From Singulisphaera sp045290345 (GTDB lineage: Bacteria > Planctomycetota > Planctomycetia > Isosphaerales > Isosphaeraceae), in assembly GCF_045290345.1 (NCBI RefSeq), contig NZ_CP155447.1, positions 3,596,001 through 3,660,000 of the forward strand: a stretch of 64,000 nt of DNA, read 5' to 3'. The notes under the pieces were generated by a model. It was not told the origin of the DNA. It saw only the letters and a program-made list of their open reading frames with translations, and searched no databases. Shown one piece after another: positions 25,536 to 33,644 of this stretch (positions are counted from its first letter, which is position 1; every line of letters begins with the position of its first letter). A program made the position numbers and the translations under genes.

Positions 25536-27098
25536 ATGCCGTTGACGCAAGGCGACAGCAAACGAGATGAGGACGTGGACGACGACGTGCGGACGTTGCA
25601 TGCCATGGGATACGCCCAGGAGCTGTCCCGGCGCATGAACGCGTTCTCGAGCCTGGCGCTCTCGCTCTCGATCATCTGCATCCTGTCGGGCGGATTGACC
25701 TCGTTCCACCTTGGCCTGAGCGCTGTGGGCGGGGCTTCGATCGGTCTGGGGTGGCCGCTCGCCTGTCTTTTCTCACTCACGGTCGCCGCGACGATGGCGC
25801 AATTGGCCTCGGCGTTCCCGACGGCCGGTGGGCTCTATCACTGGGCCTCGCTCCTCGGCGGCCGTGGCTGGGGCTGGGCGACCGCCTGGTTCAATCTCGC
25901 GGGCCTGGTCACCGTGCTCGCGGCGATCAACGTCGGCACCTACCGCTTCGCCGTCGGCGCACTTGGCCCTCGTTTGGGGTTGCCGGCCTGGTGGTTGGAA
26001 CCGGCGGCCCAGGCCCTGGGTGTGGGCTTGCTCACGGCTTCGCATGCTGCGATTAATCACATGGGGATCCGGGCGACGACCCGCCTGACCGACTTCAGTG
26101 GTTTTCTGATCGTTGGCGTCTCGGCCGCGCTCGCGATTGCCTTGATCGCCTTTGCCCCCAGCCTGGACCCGACCCGGCTGGTGACTTTCACCAACTACAG
26201 TGGGCCGGCTGGTGGCAATGTTTGGCCGGCATCTGAGAGCCTTGTCCTTCTATTTGCCTTGGGGCTGCTCCTGCCGTCGTATACAGTGACCGGCTTCGAT
26301 GCCCCTGCCCATGCCTCCGAGGAGACGAGAGCGGCCGCGTACGCCGTGCCGCGTGGGATCGTCAGCTCCGTTGTGATCTCCGGGCTCGCCGGCTGGGTGT
26401 TGCTGAGCGCGGTCGTCCTGGCCGCCCCCGACCTGGGTAAGGCCGCCGCACAAGGTGAAGGGGCGTTCCTCTCGATTGTGGATCGGGTGCTTCCCGGCCC
26501 GATCGCGATTCTGTTGACGGTCGGCATCGTCATGGCGCAGTACCTCTGTGGTCTGGCCACGGTGACCTCGGCGTCACGCATGGCGTTCGCGTTCGCCAGG
26601 GACGGCGGCCTGCCATACTCCGCGGCCATTCGCCGCGTCAGCCCTGCTCATCAGACCCCGGCTGTTGCAATCTGGACGGTCTCGATCGCCTCGGTCCTGT
26701 TCACGGTCTGGACCCCGATCTATTCGACGATCACCGCGGTATGCGTTATTTTCCTCTATATGTCCTACGTCGTTCCCACCGCGCTCGGCCTCGTCGCGTT
26801 CGGCCGGTCCTGGACGACGATGGGGCCCTGGAACATCGGCCGCTGGTATCGGCCGCTGGCCGCGCTCAGCGTGGTCGGATGCCTCGTCCTGATCGCCATT
26901 GGCATGCAGCCTCCCAACGAACGTTCTGTCTGGGTTGTCGGCTCGTCCGCGGTGGTTCTTGCGTTGGCCTGGATTGGGTCTGAGCGGCGGCGATTTCCTG
27001 GGCCACCTCGGATTGATGCGGCCGGCCTCGGCTCGGAATCGAGGCTTCAGACGGCATTGGCCGAGAGCGAGGATTCGCAGTTCTCAACCGTCGAGTAG
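25536..27098 (+). CDS. APC-superfamily permease, probable ethanolamine importer
   Basis: The 520-residue protein has about twelve helices and APC features: MNAFSSLALSLSIICILSGG, TAGGLYHWASLLGGRGWGW and GFDAPAHASEETRAA. It resembles the GABA/choline/amino-acid permease branch. Because it sits between eutB (1 bp gap) and eutC (17 bp gap), ethanolamine uptake is the likely role; this is inferred from context. The polar C-terminal tail of about 35 residues is not conserved-looking. Confidence 0.82.
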   Translation: MPLTQGDSKRDEDVDDDVRTLHAMGYAQELSRRMNAFSSLALSLSIICILSGGLTSFHLGLSAVGGASIGLGWPLACLFSLTVAATMAQLASAFPTAGGLYHWASLLGGRGWGWATAWFNLAGLVTVLAAINVGTYRFAVGALGPRLGLPAWWLEPAAQALGVGLLTASHAAINHMGIRATTRLTDFSGFLIVGVSAALAIALIAFAPSLDPTRLVTFTNYSGPAGGNVWPASESLVLLFALGLLLPSYTVTGFDAPAHASEETRAAAYAVPRGIVSSVVISGLAGWVLLSAVVLAAPDLGKAAAQGEGAFLSIVDRVLPGPIAILLTVGIVMAQYLCGLATVTSASRMAFAFARDGGLPYSAAIRRVSPAHQTPAVAIWTVSIASVLFTVWTPIYSTITAVCVIFLYMSYVVPTALGLVAFGRSWTTMGPWNIGRWYRPLAALSVVGCLVLIAIGMQPPNERSVWVVGSSAVVLALAWIGSERRRFPGPPRIDAAGLGSESRLQTALAESEDSQFSTVE

Positions 27099-27115
27099 GT
27101 ATCAAGGAGAACGCC

Positions 27116-27907
27116 ATGGCCGATCCGTTGGCAGACCGGGGCGAGGACAACCCGGCTGCGTCGTTCGACGCGATCCGCGCTCGCACCCCCGCGCGGGTCA
27201 TGGTCGGCCGCGCTGGATCGAGCTATCTGACCCAGGCGCAGCTCGACCTCCGGCAGGACCACGCCGCCGCCCTCGACGCGGTCCGTGGCGAGTTGGACCT
27301 GGTTCGCGACCTTGGCACCGAGCTCATCGATCGATTTGGCCTCTTCGAGGTCGGTACGCAAGCCGCCTCGAAAAAGGAGTTCTTGATGCGTCCCGACCTG
27401 GGAAGGCGTCTCGAAGCCACGGCTTTCGCTGAGCTGGAGTCCCGCTGCCCGCGAGGGTCCACCCTCCAGGTGGCGATCGGTGATGGTCTCTCCGCGACCG
27501 CCGTTGCGGCCCAGGTCCCAGCCTTACTCCCGCTTCTGGAGTCCGGAGCGAAGGCGCGGGGCTGGTCGTTCGGCCGACCATTTGTGATTCGCTATTGCCG
27601 CGTCGGAGCGCTCAACGACATTGGCGAGAGGCTCAACCCGGCCATTGTCCTGCTTCTGATCGGTGAGCGTCCCGGCCTGACCACCTCGGATAGCCTATCC
27701 GCTTACATGGCCTACCGACCTAGCGCTGGGCATACCGACGCGAATCGCAACCTCATCTCCAACATTCACGCTCGCGGCCTCTCCCCGGAAGAGGCCGTGC
27801 GGCAGATCTTCGCATTCGCCACGACGATGCTGCGGCAACAGACGAGCGGCGTCCAACTCGACTCCGCTTCGTCAGGGCCGAGCGAGGAGCTCGGACTCCC
27901 GACGTAG
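27116..27907 (+). CDS. eutC: Ethanolamine ammonia-lyase small subunit
   Basis: The 263-residue protein matches EutC: ARTPARVMVGRAGSSYLT, LDLRQDHAAALDAV, a cobalamin-contact region IGDGLSATAV, LLIGERPGLTTSDSLSAY and the C-terminal DANRNLISNIHARGLSPEEA. It binds adenosylcobalamin together with EutB. The first 20 and last 20 residues look variable. It ends 28 bp before the stop of the convergent HAD phosphatase gene, with no room for a conventional terminator. Confidence 0.92.
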   Translation: MADPLADRGEDNPAASFDAIRARTPARVMVGRAGSSYLTQAQLDLRQDHAAALDAVRGELDLVRDLGTELIDRFGLFEVGTQAASKKEFLMRPDLGRRLEATAFAELESRCPRGSTLQVAIGDGLSATAVAAQVPALLPLLESGAKARGWSFGRPFVIRYCRVGALNDIGERLNPAIVLLLIGERPGLTTSDSLSAYMAYRPSAGHTDANRNLISNIHARGLSPEEAVRQIFAFATTMLRQQTSGVQLDSASSGPSEELGLPT

Positions 27908-27935
27908 TGGAATCCTCGGAAAAACTGCGGCTGAC

Positions 27936-28772
27936 TCACACCACCCCTCCGCTCTGATATTCCCGGGTCAGTTGATCCACAGCGCGGGCCAGGGCCGATT
28001 CCGGATCGCCGTCGCTTGCCACGAGCTGTGCCACAGATCGTGCGGACTCACGCCCATGGGGCATCGCCACGCCCATCCCCGCCCATGACAGGAGCGAAAC
28101 GTCGTTATGACCGTCGCCAAAGGCGAGCACCGAGGCACGACGGATCTCGAGATGACGCGCCAAAGCCGCGACGCCGTCATCCTTATTCGCGTTGGGGGCC
28201 GCGAACTCGAGGTACCAGTCCATGGTGATCATTACTGACACTCGTCCCTCATAACGTGAGCTCATTTCAATCGATGTGGGAGTGATTACCTCAGGATCGG
28301 CCGCCCAGATGATCTTCTCCGCAGGTTGCGAGGCAAGCGACAGGAGGTCTGTGATCGTGACCAGGTCGCCCCCGGTGTCTTCGCCGTAGCCATCGATCCA
28401 GGGAGTATGGGCCTGGGCGAAAATCCCCTCCGGGAGCCAGAGCATCACGGTGAAACCACGACTGAGCCCCTCCGCCACCAACGCCGCCTGATCGGTCGGC
28501 GCCAACCTGGCGTGGTGGATCACCTCTCCAGTCCGCAAGTGTTCCACCCGCGCCCCCTGGGAGGAGACGACGAAATCGTCCAGGCCCAGCTCTTCGCAGT
28601 AGGGGAGCATGTTCGCATGTCGGCGGCCCGAAGCCAGGACGACACGGCAGCCAAGTGACTGGAGCTGCTCGACCGCTCGGCGGTTTTCCCAACTAATCTT
28701 TTTGTCGGGTCCGACGAGCGTGTCGTCGATGTCGATCGCGGCCAGGGAGTAAGGAAACTTGGAATTTCGCAT
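27936..28772 (-). CDS. HAD-superfamily Cof-type sugar-phosphatase
   Basis: The protein of about 278 residues has the four HAD motifs: DIDDTLVG (nucleophile and acid/base Asp), ASGR, the Lys of APNANKDDGVAALA, and AFGDGHNDVSLL. A large type IIB cap lies in the middle, so it is a Cof/YidA-like phosphatase. Such enzymes dephosphorylate sugar phosphates or related metabolites. GTG (28775) and ATG (28772) are adjacent starts; neither has a strong ribosome site. It follows the MFS gene by 42 bp on the same strand, and both are divergent from a DeoR regulator, so a carbohydrate role is inferred. Confidence 0.85.
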   Translation of the reverse strand: MRNSKFPYSLAAIDIDDTLVGPDKKISWENRRAVEQLQSLGCRVVLASGRRHANMLPYCEELGLDDFVVSSQGARVEHLRTGEVIHHARLAPTDQAALVAEGLSRGFTVMLWLPEGIFAQAHTPWIDGYGEDTGGDLVTITDLLSLASQPAEKIIWAADPEVITPTSIEMSSRYEGRVSVMITMDWYLEFAAPNANKDDGVAALARHLEIRRASVLAFGDGHNDVSLLSWAGMGVAMPHGRESARSVAQLVASDGDPESALARAVDQLTREYQSGGVV

Positions 28773-28814
28773 CACTTATCCATTTTGAGTTGATTGAAAT
28801 TATGTCGATTCATA

Positions 28815-30005
28815 TCAACGAGTCCGATCCGCGGCAAGCTGGGCACATGCCGCGATCATCAGACCAAATGCCACGACCACGGTGAGGGCATGCGACAAGC
28901 CAACAGCCTTGCTGAGTAATCCGATGATCGGCGGGCCGATCAAAAATCCGAACGAGCCAACCGTCGCGACCGAGGCAATGGCACCCCCGGCACGGTCTTC
29001 CCGCCCTGCTGAGCGGAAAATGATCGGGATCATGTTGGAAAGGCCCAACCCCATAAACACGAACCCGGCGAGGGAGGCCGCAGAGGACCGGAACGTCAGT
29101 GCGGCACCCATGCCCGCGGCCACAAAGAGCGCACTGACTCGCAGCAGGGCGGTTGCTCCAAGCCTGGCGACCAACACGTCGCCGGAGAATCGCCCGACAG
29201 TCATCGCCATGGCATAGACGGAGTAACCGAACGCGGCCGAAGCGGCCGACGCGCCGACCTCGCCCTCCAGGTAGATCGCCCCCCAATCTCCCATCGCCCC
29301 TTCGCAAAAGAGGGCGAAGAAGGCCAGTACCGCGAGCGGCAGGAGACGTCCTCGTGGCCAGAGTGTCGCTCGATTCGCCTGGGGAGAATCAACGGGTTCA
29401 TCGCTGAGCAGACTTCCCGTGGCGATCATGCTCATCGCCAACAGCACCAGGCTCGCGAGCAGCATCGCGAGCGGAGGCGGAACGCGAAACTTCAGGGTCA
29501 AGGCCGCCATCGCCGAGCCAAAGAGAAGCCCGAGACTCCAGCATCCATGGCAGGCCGAGACGAGGGGACGCTCACCGGCTCGCTCGGCCGTTACGGCCTG
29601 GGCGTTGGCGGAGATGTCCAAGGCCCCCTTCGAGCCGCCAAAGAGTAGCGCCGCAAACGTGAAGAGCAGAAAGCCTCCGGGAGCGATCGCCGCGAGCGCG
29701 ATCAAGGGGAGCAGGCTGCTGAAACAGATCGCCGAGACCAGGACCACTCCTCGGCTACCGCGGCTGGCGAGAATTCGGCCCGCCACCGGCATGGTCAGCA
29801 GACTGCCGGTCACCATCGCAAACAAAGGGATACTCAGCCCGCCATCACTCAACGACAGGTTTGCCTTGAACGTCGGCAGGAAGGCCGCCCACATTCCAAA
29901 CCCGATCCCATCCACCGCGAACATCGTGAAATTGGCAAGGCGTGGCCACCGTAGCGGGAGCATCCGTGGTTCTGAACCGACCTGGAGGAGCGACGTTGAA
30001 TCCAT
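28815..30005 (-). CDS. MFS transporter
   Basis: The 396-residue protein has about twelve helices and reads like the FucP/YbjJ-type branch: FGMWAAFLPTFKANLSLSDG after helix 1, GRILASRGSRGVV as the loop 2-3 motif, and VARLGATALLR in the matching second-half loop. YbjJ-like transporters commonly sit with DeoR regulators and HAD phosphatases, as here. The substrate is unknown, probably a sugar or sugar derivative. The start ATG is 177 bp from the divergent regulator start, which leaves space for a shared operator. Confidence 0.85.
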   Translation of the reverse strand: MDSTSLLQVGSEPRMLPLRWPRLANFTMFAVDGIGFGMWAAFLPTFKANLSLSDGGLSIPLFAMVTGSLLTMPVAGRILASRGSRGVVLVSAICFSSLLPLIALAAIAPGGFLLFTFAALLFGGSKGALDISANAQAVTAERAGERPLVSACHGCWSLGLLFGSAMAALTLKFRVPPPLAMLLASLVLLAMSMIATGSLLSDEPVDSPQANRATLWPRGRLLPLAVLAFFALFCEGAMGDWGAIYLEGEVGASAASAAFGYSVYAMAMTVGRFSGDVLVARLGATALLRVSALFVAAGMGAALTFRSSAASLAGFVFMGLGLSNMIPIIFRSAGREDRAGGAIASVATVGSFGFLIGPPIIGLLSKAVGLSHALTVVVAFGLMIAACAQLAADRTR

Positions 30006-30125
30006 GGTGAAACACGGGGCCTTATGCTTGAACCTGCACGCACCTGCCGACTCTGGTCCTATTATCGGCCGGATAGAGGCGGAATCAAGATTAACCGTGC
30101 AAAACCAAGCAGATTCTGTGCTGAT

Positions 30126-30145
30126 TCCCGCAGGTTTGTGCGGGA
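30126..30145. promoter_or_regulatory. Candidate DeoR-type operator in the divergent promoter region
   Basis: TCCCGCA (30126-30132) and TGCGGGA (30139-30145) are exact reverse complements around GGTTTG. The site lies 37 bp before the deoR start and 120 bp before the divergent MFS start, which suits an autoregulatory operator. Confidence 0.4.
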
Positions 30146-30182
30146 TTTGGTAAACTGTGGAGAAAAGAAAAAAGGAGGGGCG

Positions 30183-30938
30183 ATGCTGACCGCAGAGCGA
30201 CAGAGGGCTTTGCTCGAAGTGCTCAAGCTCGAGGGCAAGGTGCTGGCTTCAGGATTGAGCCGGAGGTTTGGCGTCTCGGAAGACACAATCCGCCGCGACC
30301 TACGCGAGTTGGATAAGGCGGGATTGCTTCAGCGTGTTCATGGAGGGGCTTTGCCCCGGTCGTCGATTTCGGTGGAATACGCTTCCCGGCAGAAGGAATC
30401 CACCGAGGCGAAACGGAGAATCGGGGCGGCCGCGGTCAAGCTGTTGCATCCTGGTGAGCTCGTGGTTCTGGATGCAGGAACGACGCCGTTGGCGGTGATC
30501 GAAAACCTGCCCTTGGATTTCGCGGTGACGGTGGTCACTCACAGTTTGCCGGCCGCAACTGCGTTGGCGGAGCATCCGGTGGCCGAGGGGATCGTTATCG
30601 GCGGTCGGCTCTTCAAATCGGCACGCGCCAGTAATGGTGTGGCGACGGTGGATGCGTACCGGCTGATCCGCCCCGACGTTTGCATCCTGGGGGCGGCCGC
30701 GGTCCATCCCGAAGCTGGGATCACGACATTCGATGCCGAAGAAGCCGAGGTGAAACGAGCGATGGTGGCTTATGCGTCGCGTGTCATCGTCCTCGCGGCC
30801 GGCGAGAAACTTGGCACGGTTTCTTTGCATCTGATCGCTCCGGCAGGTCGCGTGACCCATCTGGTGACGGACAGCGATGCGGCGCCGGAGGTCCTCAGGC
30901 AGCTCCGCGAGCTAGGGATCGAAGTGATCTTGGCCTGA
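30183..30938 (+). CDS. DeoR-family transcriptional regulator
   Basis: The 251-residue protein has an N-terminal DeoR helix-turn-helix (RQRALLEVLKLEGKV and SRRFGVSEDTIRRDLRELDK) ending in LQRVHGGAL. A DeoRC sugar-phosphate sensor domain follows (VVLDAGTTPLAVIENLP, IVIGGRLFK, DVCILGAAAVHPEAGITT, KRAMVAYASRVIVLAAGEK). The family usually represses sugar-use genes and releases DNA on binding a phosphorylated intermediate. The ATG at 30183 has a GGAGGGG ribosome site. Divergent MFS and HAD genes are the likely targets. Confidence 0.88.
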   Translation: MLTAERQRALLEVLKLEGKVLASGLSRRFGVSEDTIRRDLRELDKAGLLQRVHGGALPRSSISVEYASRQKESTEAKRRIGAAAVKLLHPGELVVLDAGTTPLAVIENLPLDFAVTVVTHSLPAATALAEHPVAEGIVIGGRLFKSARASNGVATVDAYRLIRPDVCILGAAAVHPEAGITTFDAEEAEVKRAMVAYASRVIVLAAGEKLGTVSLHLIAPAGRVTHLVTDSDAAPEVLRQLRELGIEVILA

Positions 30939-31069
30939 GGTGTCGGTGCCGTCGAACGAAGTCTCATTTGAAGGAGTGACGACCTGGGTAGGGTAAAGCT
31001 TCGCCGAATCCGTTTCTCCTTATGTCAATGCGAGCGGCAATAGCATCATCGTCGGCCTAACAATTCCCG

Positions 31070-31137
31070 TAGGGCGGGTACGGCCCACCATCTTAACTTT
31101 GGCAAGGAGATAGGGATGGTGGGCCGTGCCCACCCTA
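31070..31137. repeat. 23-bp inverted repeat at the group II intron insertion point
   Basis: Bases 31070-31092 and 31115-31137 are reverse complements at 21 of 23 positions with a 22-nt loop; the arms contain GGCCCACCAT and GGGTGGG-like cores. The right arm ends in CCCTA at 31133-31137, exactly where the outer intron begins. It resembles the repeat at 22834-22927 in layout. Hairpins of this kind are typical targets of class C group II introns. Confidence 0.8.
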
Positions 31138-32203
31138 GTGCGCCTGTAAGTGCATCGAATCAGCAAGGTGCAAGTCCATGCCAGGGTGTTCTGGCACCCT
31201 GTAACTGACGGTAACTGCGTCGCCGCGAGGCGGGGTGGGGAGCAACCCGAGGTGAACGATCAGTCCGTAACGCAAGTGAACTCGATTCGGCCGACTGTCA
31301 CGGCGAGCCTGCTAGGGACTGGCGAAGCCCAATTGACGCGCGGCCCCCTGAGACGGGGCGGCCACGGTGACGTGGTCCGGTAAGCCCGGCACAAGAAACC
31401 CCAGAAGTGTTGCGGGGTGGCAGTCGGTGGTTGGAGACGGAATGACCGGAAGGTTTGATGACATGACACAGGGAGACCTGGACGGCATTCAAGACGGTGT
31501 TCATTGTCCCTGATAAGGATACGAAGAGCCGGCCGTCCCGGAGTCAGAGTACCCATAGTGTGTGCTGGGCAGCGTTTAGATCCGGAGGGTTCAAGTCCCT
31601 TGGCCGCTCGAATGAGGGGCGGTGTATCCAAAGACGGGGGTAATGCCTCGTCGGCTGGGGAACGCAACCATGGAGAACCCTATACGGGCACGAAGTCGGA
31701 AACGACGGATACAGCCAAGGGGATGCACCTACTGTCGCGCTCTGTCCGCAAAGACAACCAGAGGGCAGGGTGTCCGCCGCGAGGCGGGATCCGAAAGGCT
31801 TGCGGAGAAGTACCGGGCCGTAATCGAGGAGAGCCATCTCCATGATGAACCGGTCGGCCAAAGGTGGGGCAAGGTCGAGCCCGCACTATGGGGGCGAAGG
31901 CGTTCTCATTCACCCACCGTATCAAGGTGTTTGCGGACGGCACGGTACGGAAGATCTAGACGTGACCCCAGGAGGACTCGTTCGGTTCCTGGGTGGCACC
32001 GGGATCAGTGACCCTATAAGCCGAAAGGCGAAGTGGCGAGCGATGCCGGGCGAGTCGTCGGACGGCCGAATAGTACCAGAAGCGAGGCGAAAGCCTCGTG
32101 ACCGAGCGATCGGCAGCTGAGTGGGCTGGGAAGGCGGCCGGCAAAGGTGGTTAGCGCGAGACACGATGCCGGACAAGTAAGGGCTATCGTGAGGATCAGT
32201 TCC

Positions 32204-33493
32204 ATGAGTGAAAACCCGTACGCGATCGCCCGAGGAGACTGGCGGACTGGCTCAACCCGACTGGGGACAAGAAGGTCCATTCTCTAGTGGACAAGGTTTA
32301 CAAGCGATGGAACTTGGAGGATGCCTGGCTTAAGGTCAAGGGCAACGGCGGGGCCGGTGGCGTCGATGGGCAATCCTGATGGATTTCGAGAAGGTGCTCG
32401 AGGAGCAACTGGACCGACTCCATGCGGAACTCAAGAGCGACACTTATCAACCCTGCCGGTGCGACGACAATTGATCCCCAAAGCCGGCCAGCCGGGCAAG
32501 TTTCGCCCGCTCGGCATCCCGACCATTTATGACCGGGTATGTCAGCAGGCCCTACTGAACCGGCTGGAGCCGATCTTCGAACCAGTATTCGATGATGCCA
32601 GCTTCGGATACCGTAAAGGAGATCGACCAAGGATGCCATGCGAAAATCTGGAAGGAGTTGGGCACAGGAGCCGAGTGGATCATCGACGCCGACCTCAAAG
32701 ATTTCTTTGGATCGGTTAATCATGAAAGCTCTTAATACTCGTTGCCCAACGAATCTCGGACGGGCGAGTGCTCCGGCTGATCGAGCGCATGCTCAAGGCC
32801 GGCGTCCTGTCCGAGGGCCAACGCCTCCCGACCGAGCAGGGTACTCCTCAGGGTGGGATCGTTTCCCCCCTGTTGAGTAACATCCTTTTGACTCCGTTTG
32901 ACCGCGAGATGCGTCGCCGAGGCTTTCGGCTGACGCGCTATGCTGACGATTGGGTGGTTACGTGTCACACTCGGGCAGAAGCGTGCCGGGTATTGGCTGA
33001 GGCCACCAAGATCCTGGAAGCACTGGGTGTGACGCTCAACGTCGAGAAGACGCGGATCGTACACGTCACGACCGGCTTTGAGTTCCTGGGATACAAGATC
33101 AAACGCGGTCGCCGGCCTCTGAAGCTGGCTCCGGGCAAGATCCGTACGGGCTGCCGTCAAGGCAACCTCTACGCGTACCCGCGGGAGAAGTCGATCGAGC
33201 ACTTCAAGGATCAGATTCGCCAGCGGACTCGGCGCAAAGCTCCGGTGAGTACCCGGGCACTCATCGCCGAACTCAATCCGGTCATCCGCGGATGGGGCCA
33301 GCATTACTGCAAAGCCCACATCCGTACGCTCTTCGCCCAACTCGACCGTTGGATCCTGCGTCGCCTCTGGTCACAGCGATTCAAACGTTGGCGCTGCCGA
33401 GGTTGGAAACAGCTTCCGGAGCGTCACCTGTACGGCGAATTGGGACTCGTGCGCCTGATCTACCTGATTCCTTCTTTGCACCTGCGCCATTGA
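32204..33493 (+). pseudogene. Frameshifted group II intron reverse transcriptase/maturase of the inner intron
   Basis: Pieces of one RT are readable in successive frames: KVHSLVDKVYKRWNLEDAW, then a stop near 32378; FEKVLEEQLDRLHAELKSD; QLIPKAGQPGKFRPLGIPT; KDAMRKIWKELGTGAEW; then from 32768 an open frame to 33493 with GTPQGGIVSPLLSN and RYADDW. At least four frame changes lie near 32376, 32455, 32617 and 32728, and a fifth is likely near 32255. The C-terminal half with the catalytic YADD and the maturase region (RGWGQHYCKAHIRTLF) is intact in frame. The protein cannot be made whole, so the inner intron probably depends on another maturase, if it still splices. Confidence 0.88.
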
Positions 33494-33507
33494 TGCGCCT
33501 TTGTGAA

Positions 33508-33539
33508 AGCTGGATGCGGGAAAACCGCACGTCCAGTTT
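33508..33539 (+). ncRNA. Domain V of the inner group II intron
   Basis: The segment starts with the catalytic triad AGC, forms AGCTGGA...GTCCAGTTT as outer helix, and closes with GCGG-GAAA-ACCGC, a GNRA-type loop. It lies 15 bp after the RT stop, the usual place. Confidence 0.8.
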
Positions 33540-33644
33540 GAGCGGCGGACGGAGGCCAGCGTTTCGACGCGCCTCCTCCGACCCGACAGCGTGGAAGCCG
33601 GGTAATTCCGGTGGAGCGAAGGGGTGCAGGAAGGTGGAGACGCG

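Larger units (their letters stand above)
31560..33587 (+). mobile_element. Inner group II intron nested in the outer intron
   Basis: GTGTGCTGGGC at 31560 fits a group II 5' end. The eight bases upstream, CCCATAGT (31552-31559), are perfectly complementary to ACTATGGG at 31884-31891, a textbook IBS1/EBS1 pair at a plausible distance in domain I. The element contains a decayed reverse transcriptase, domain V at 33508-33539 and a domain VI stem around GGAGGC/GCCTCC. The 3' end is set after CGAC at 33587 because outer-intron-like sequence (GTGGAAGCCGGGTAATTCCG) resumes there. The length of about 2.0 kb is normal. Start is well supported; the end is good to a few bases. Confidence 0.78.

Noticed and set aside
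31150..32120. Several open frames of 75-130 codons in the intron 5' regions
   Set aside because: They lie in structured ribozyme domains, including the EBS1 sites, and their products are Arg/Gly-rich with no domain.
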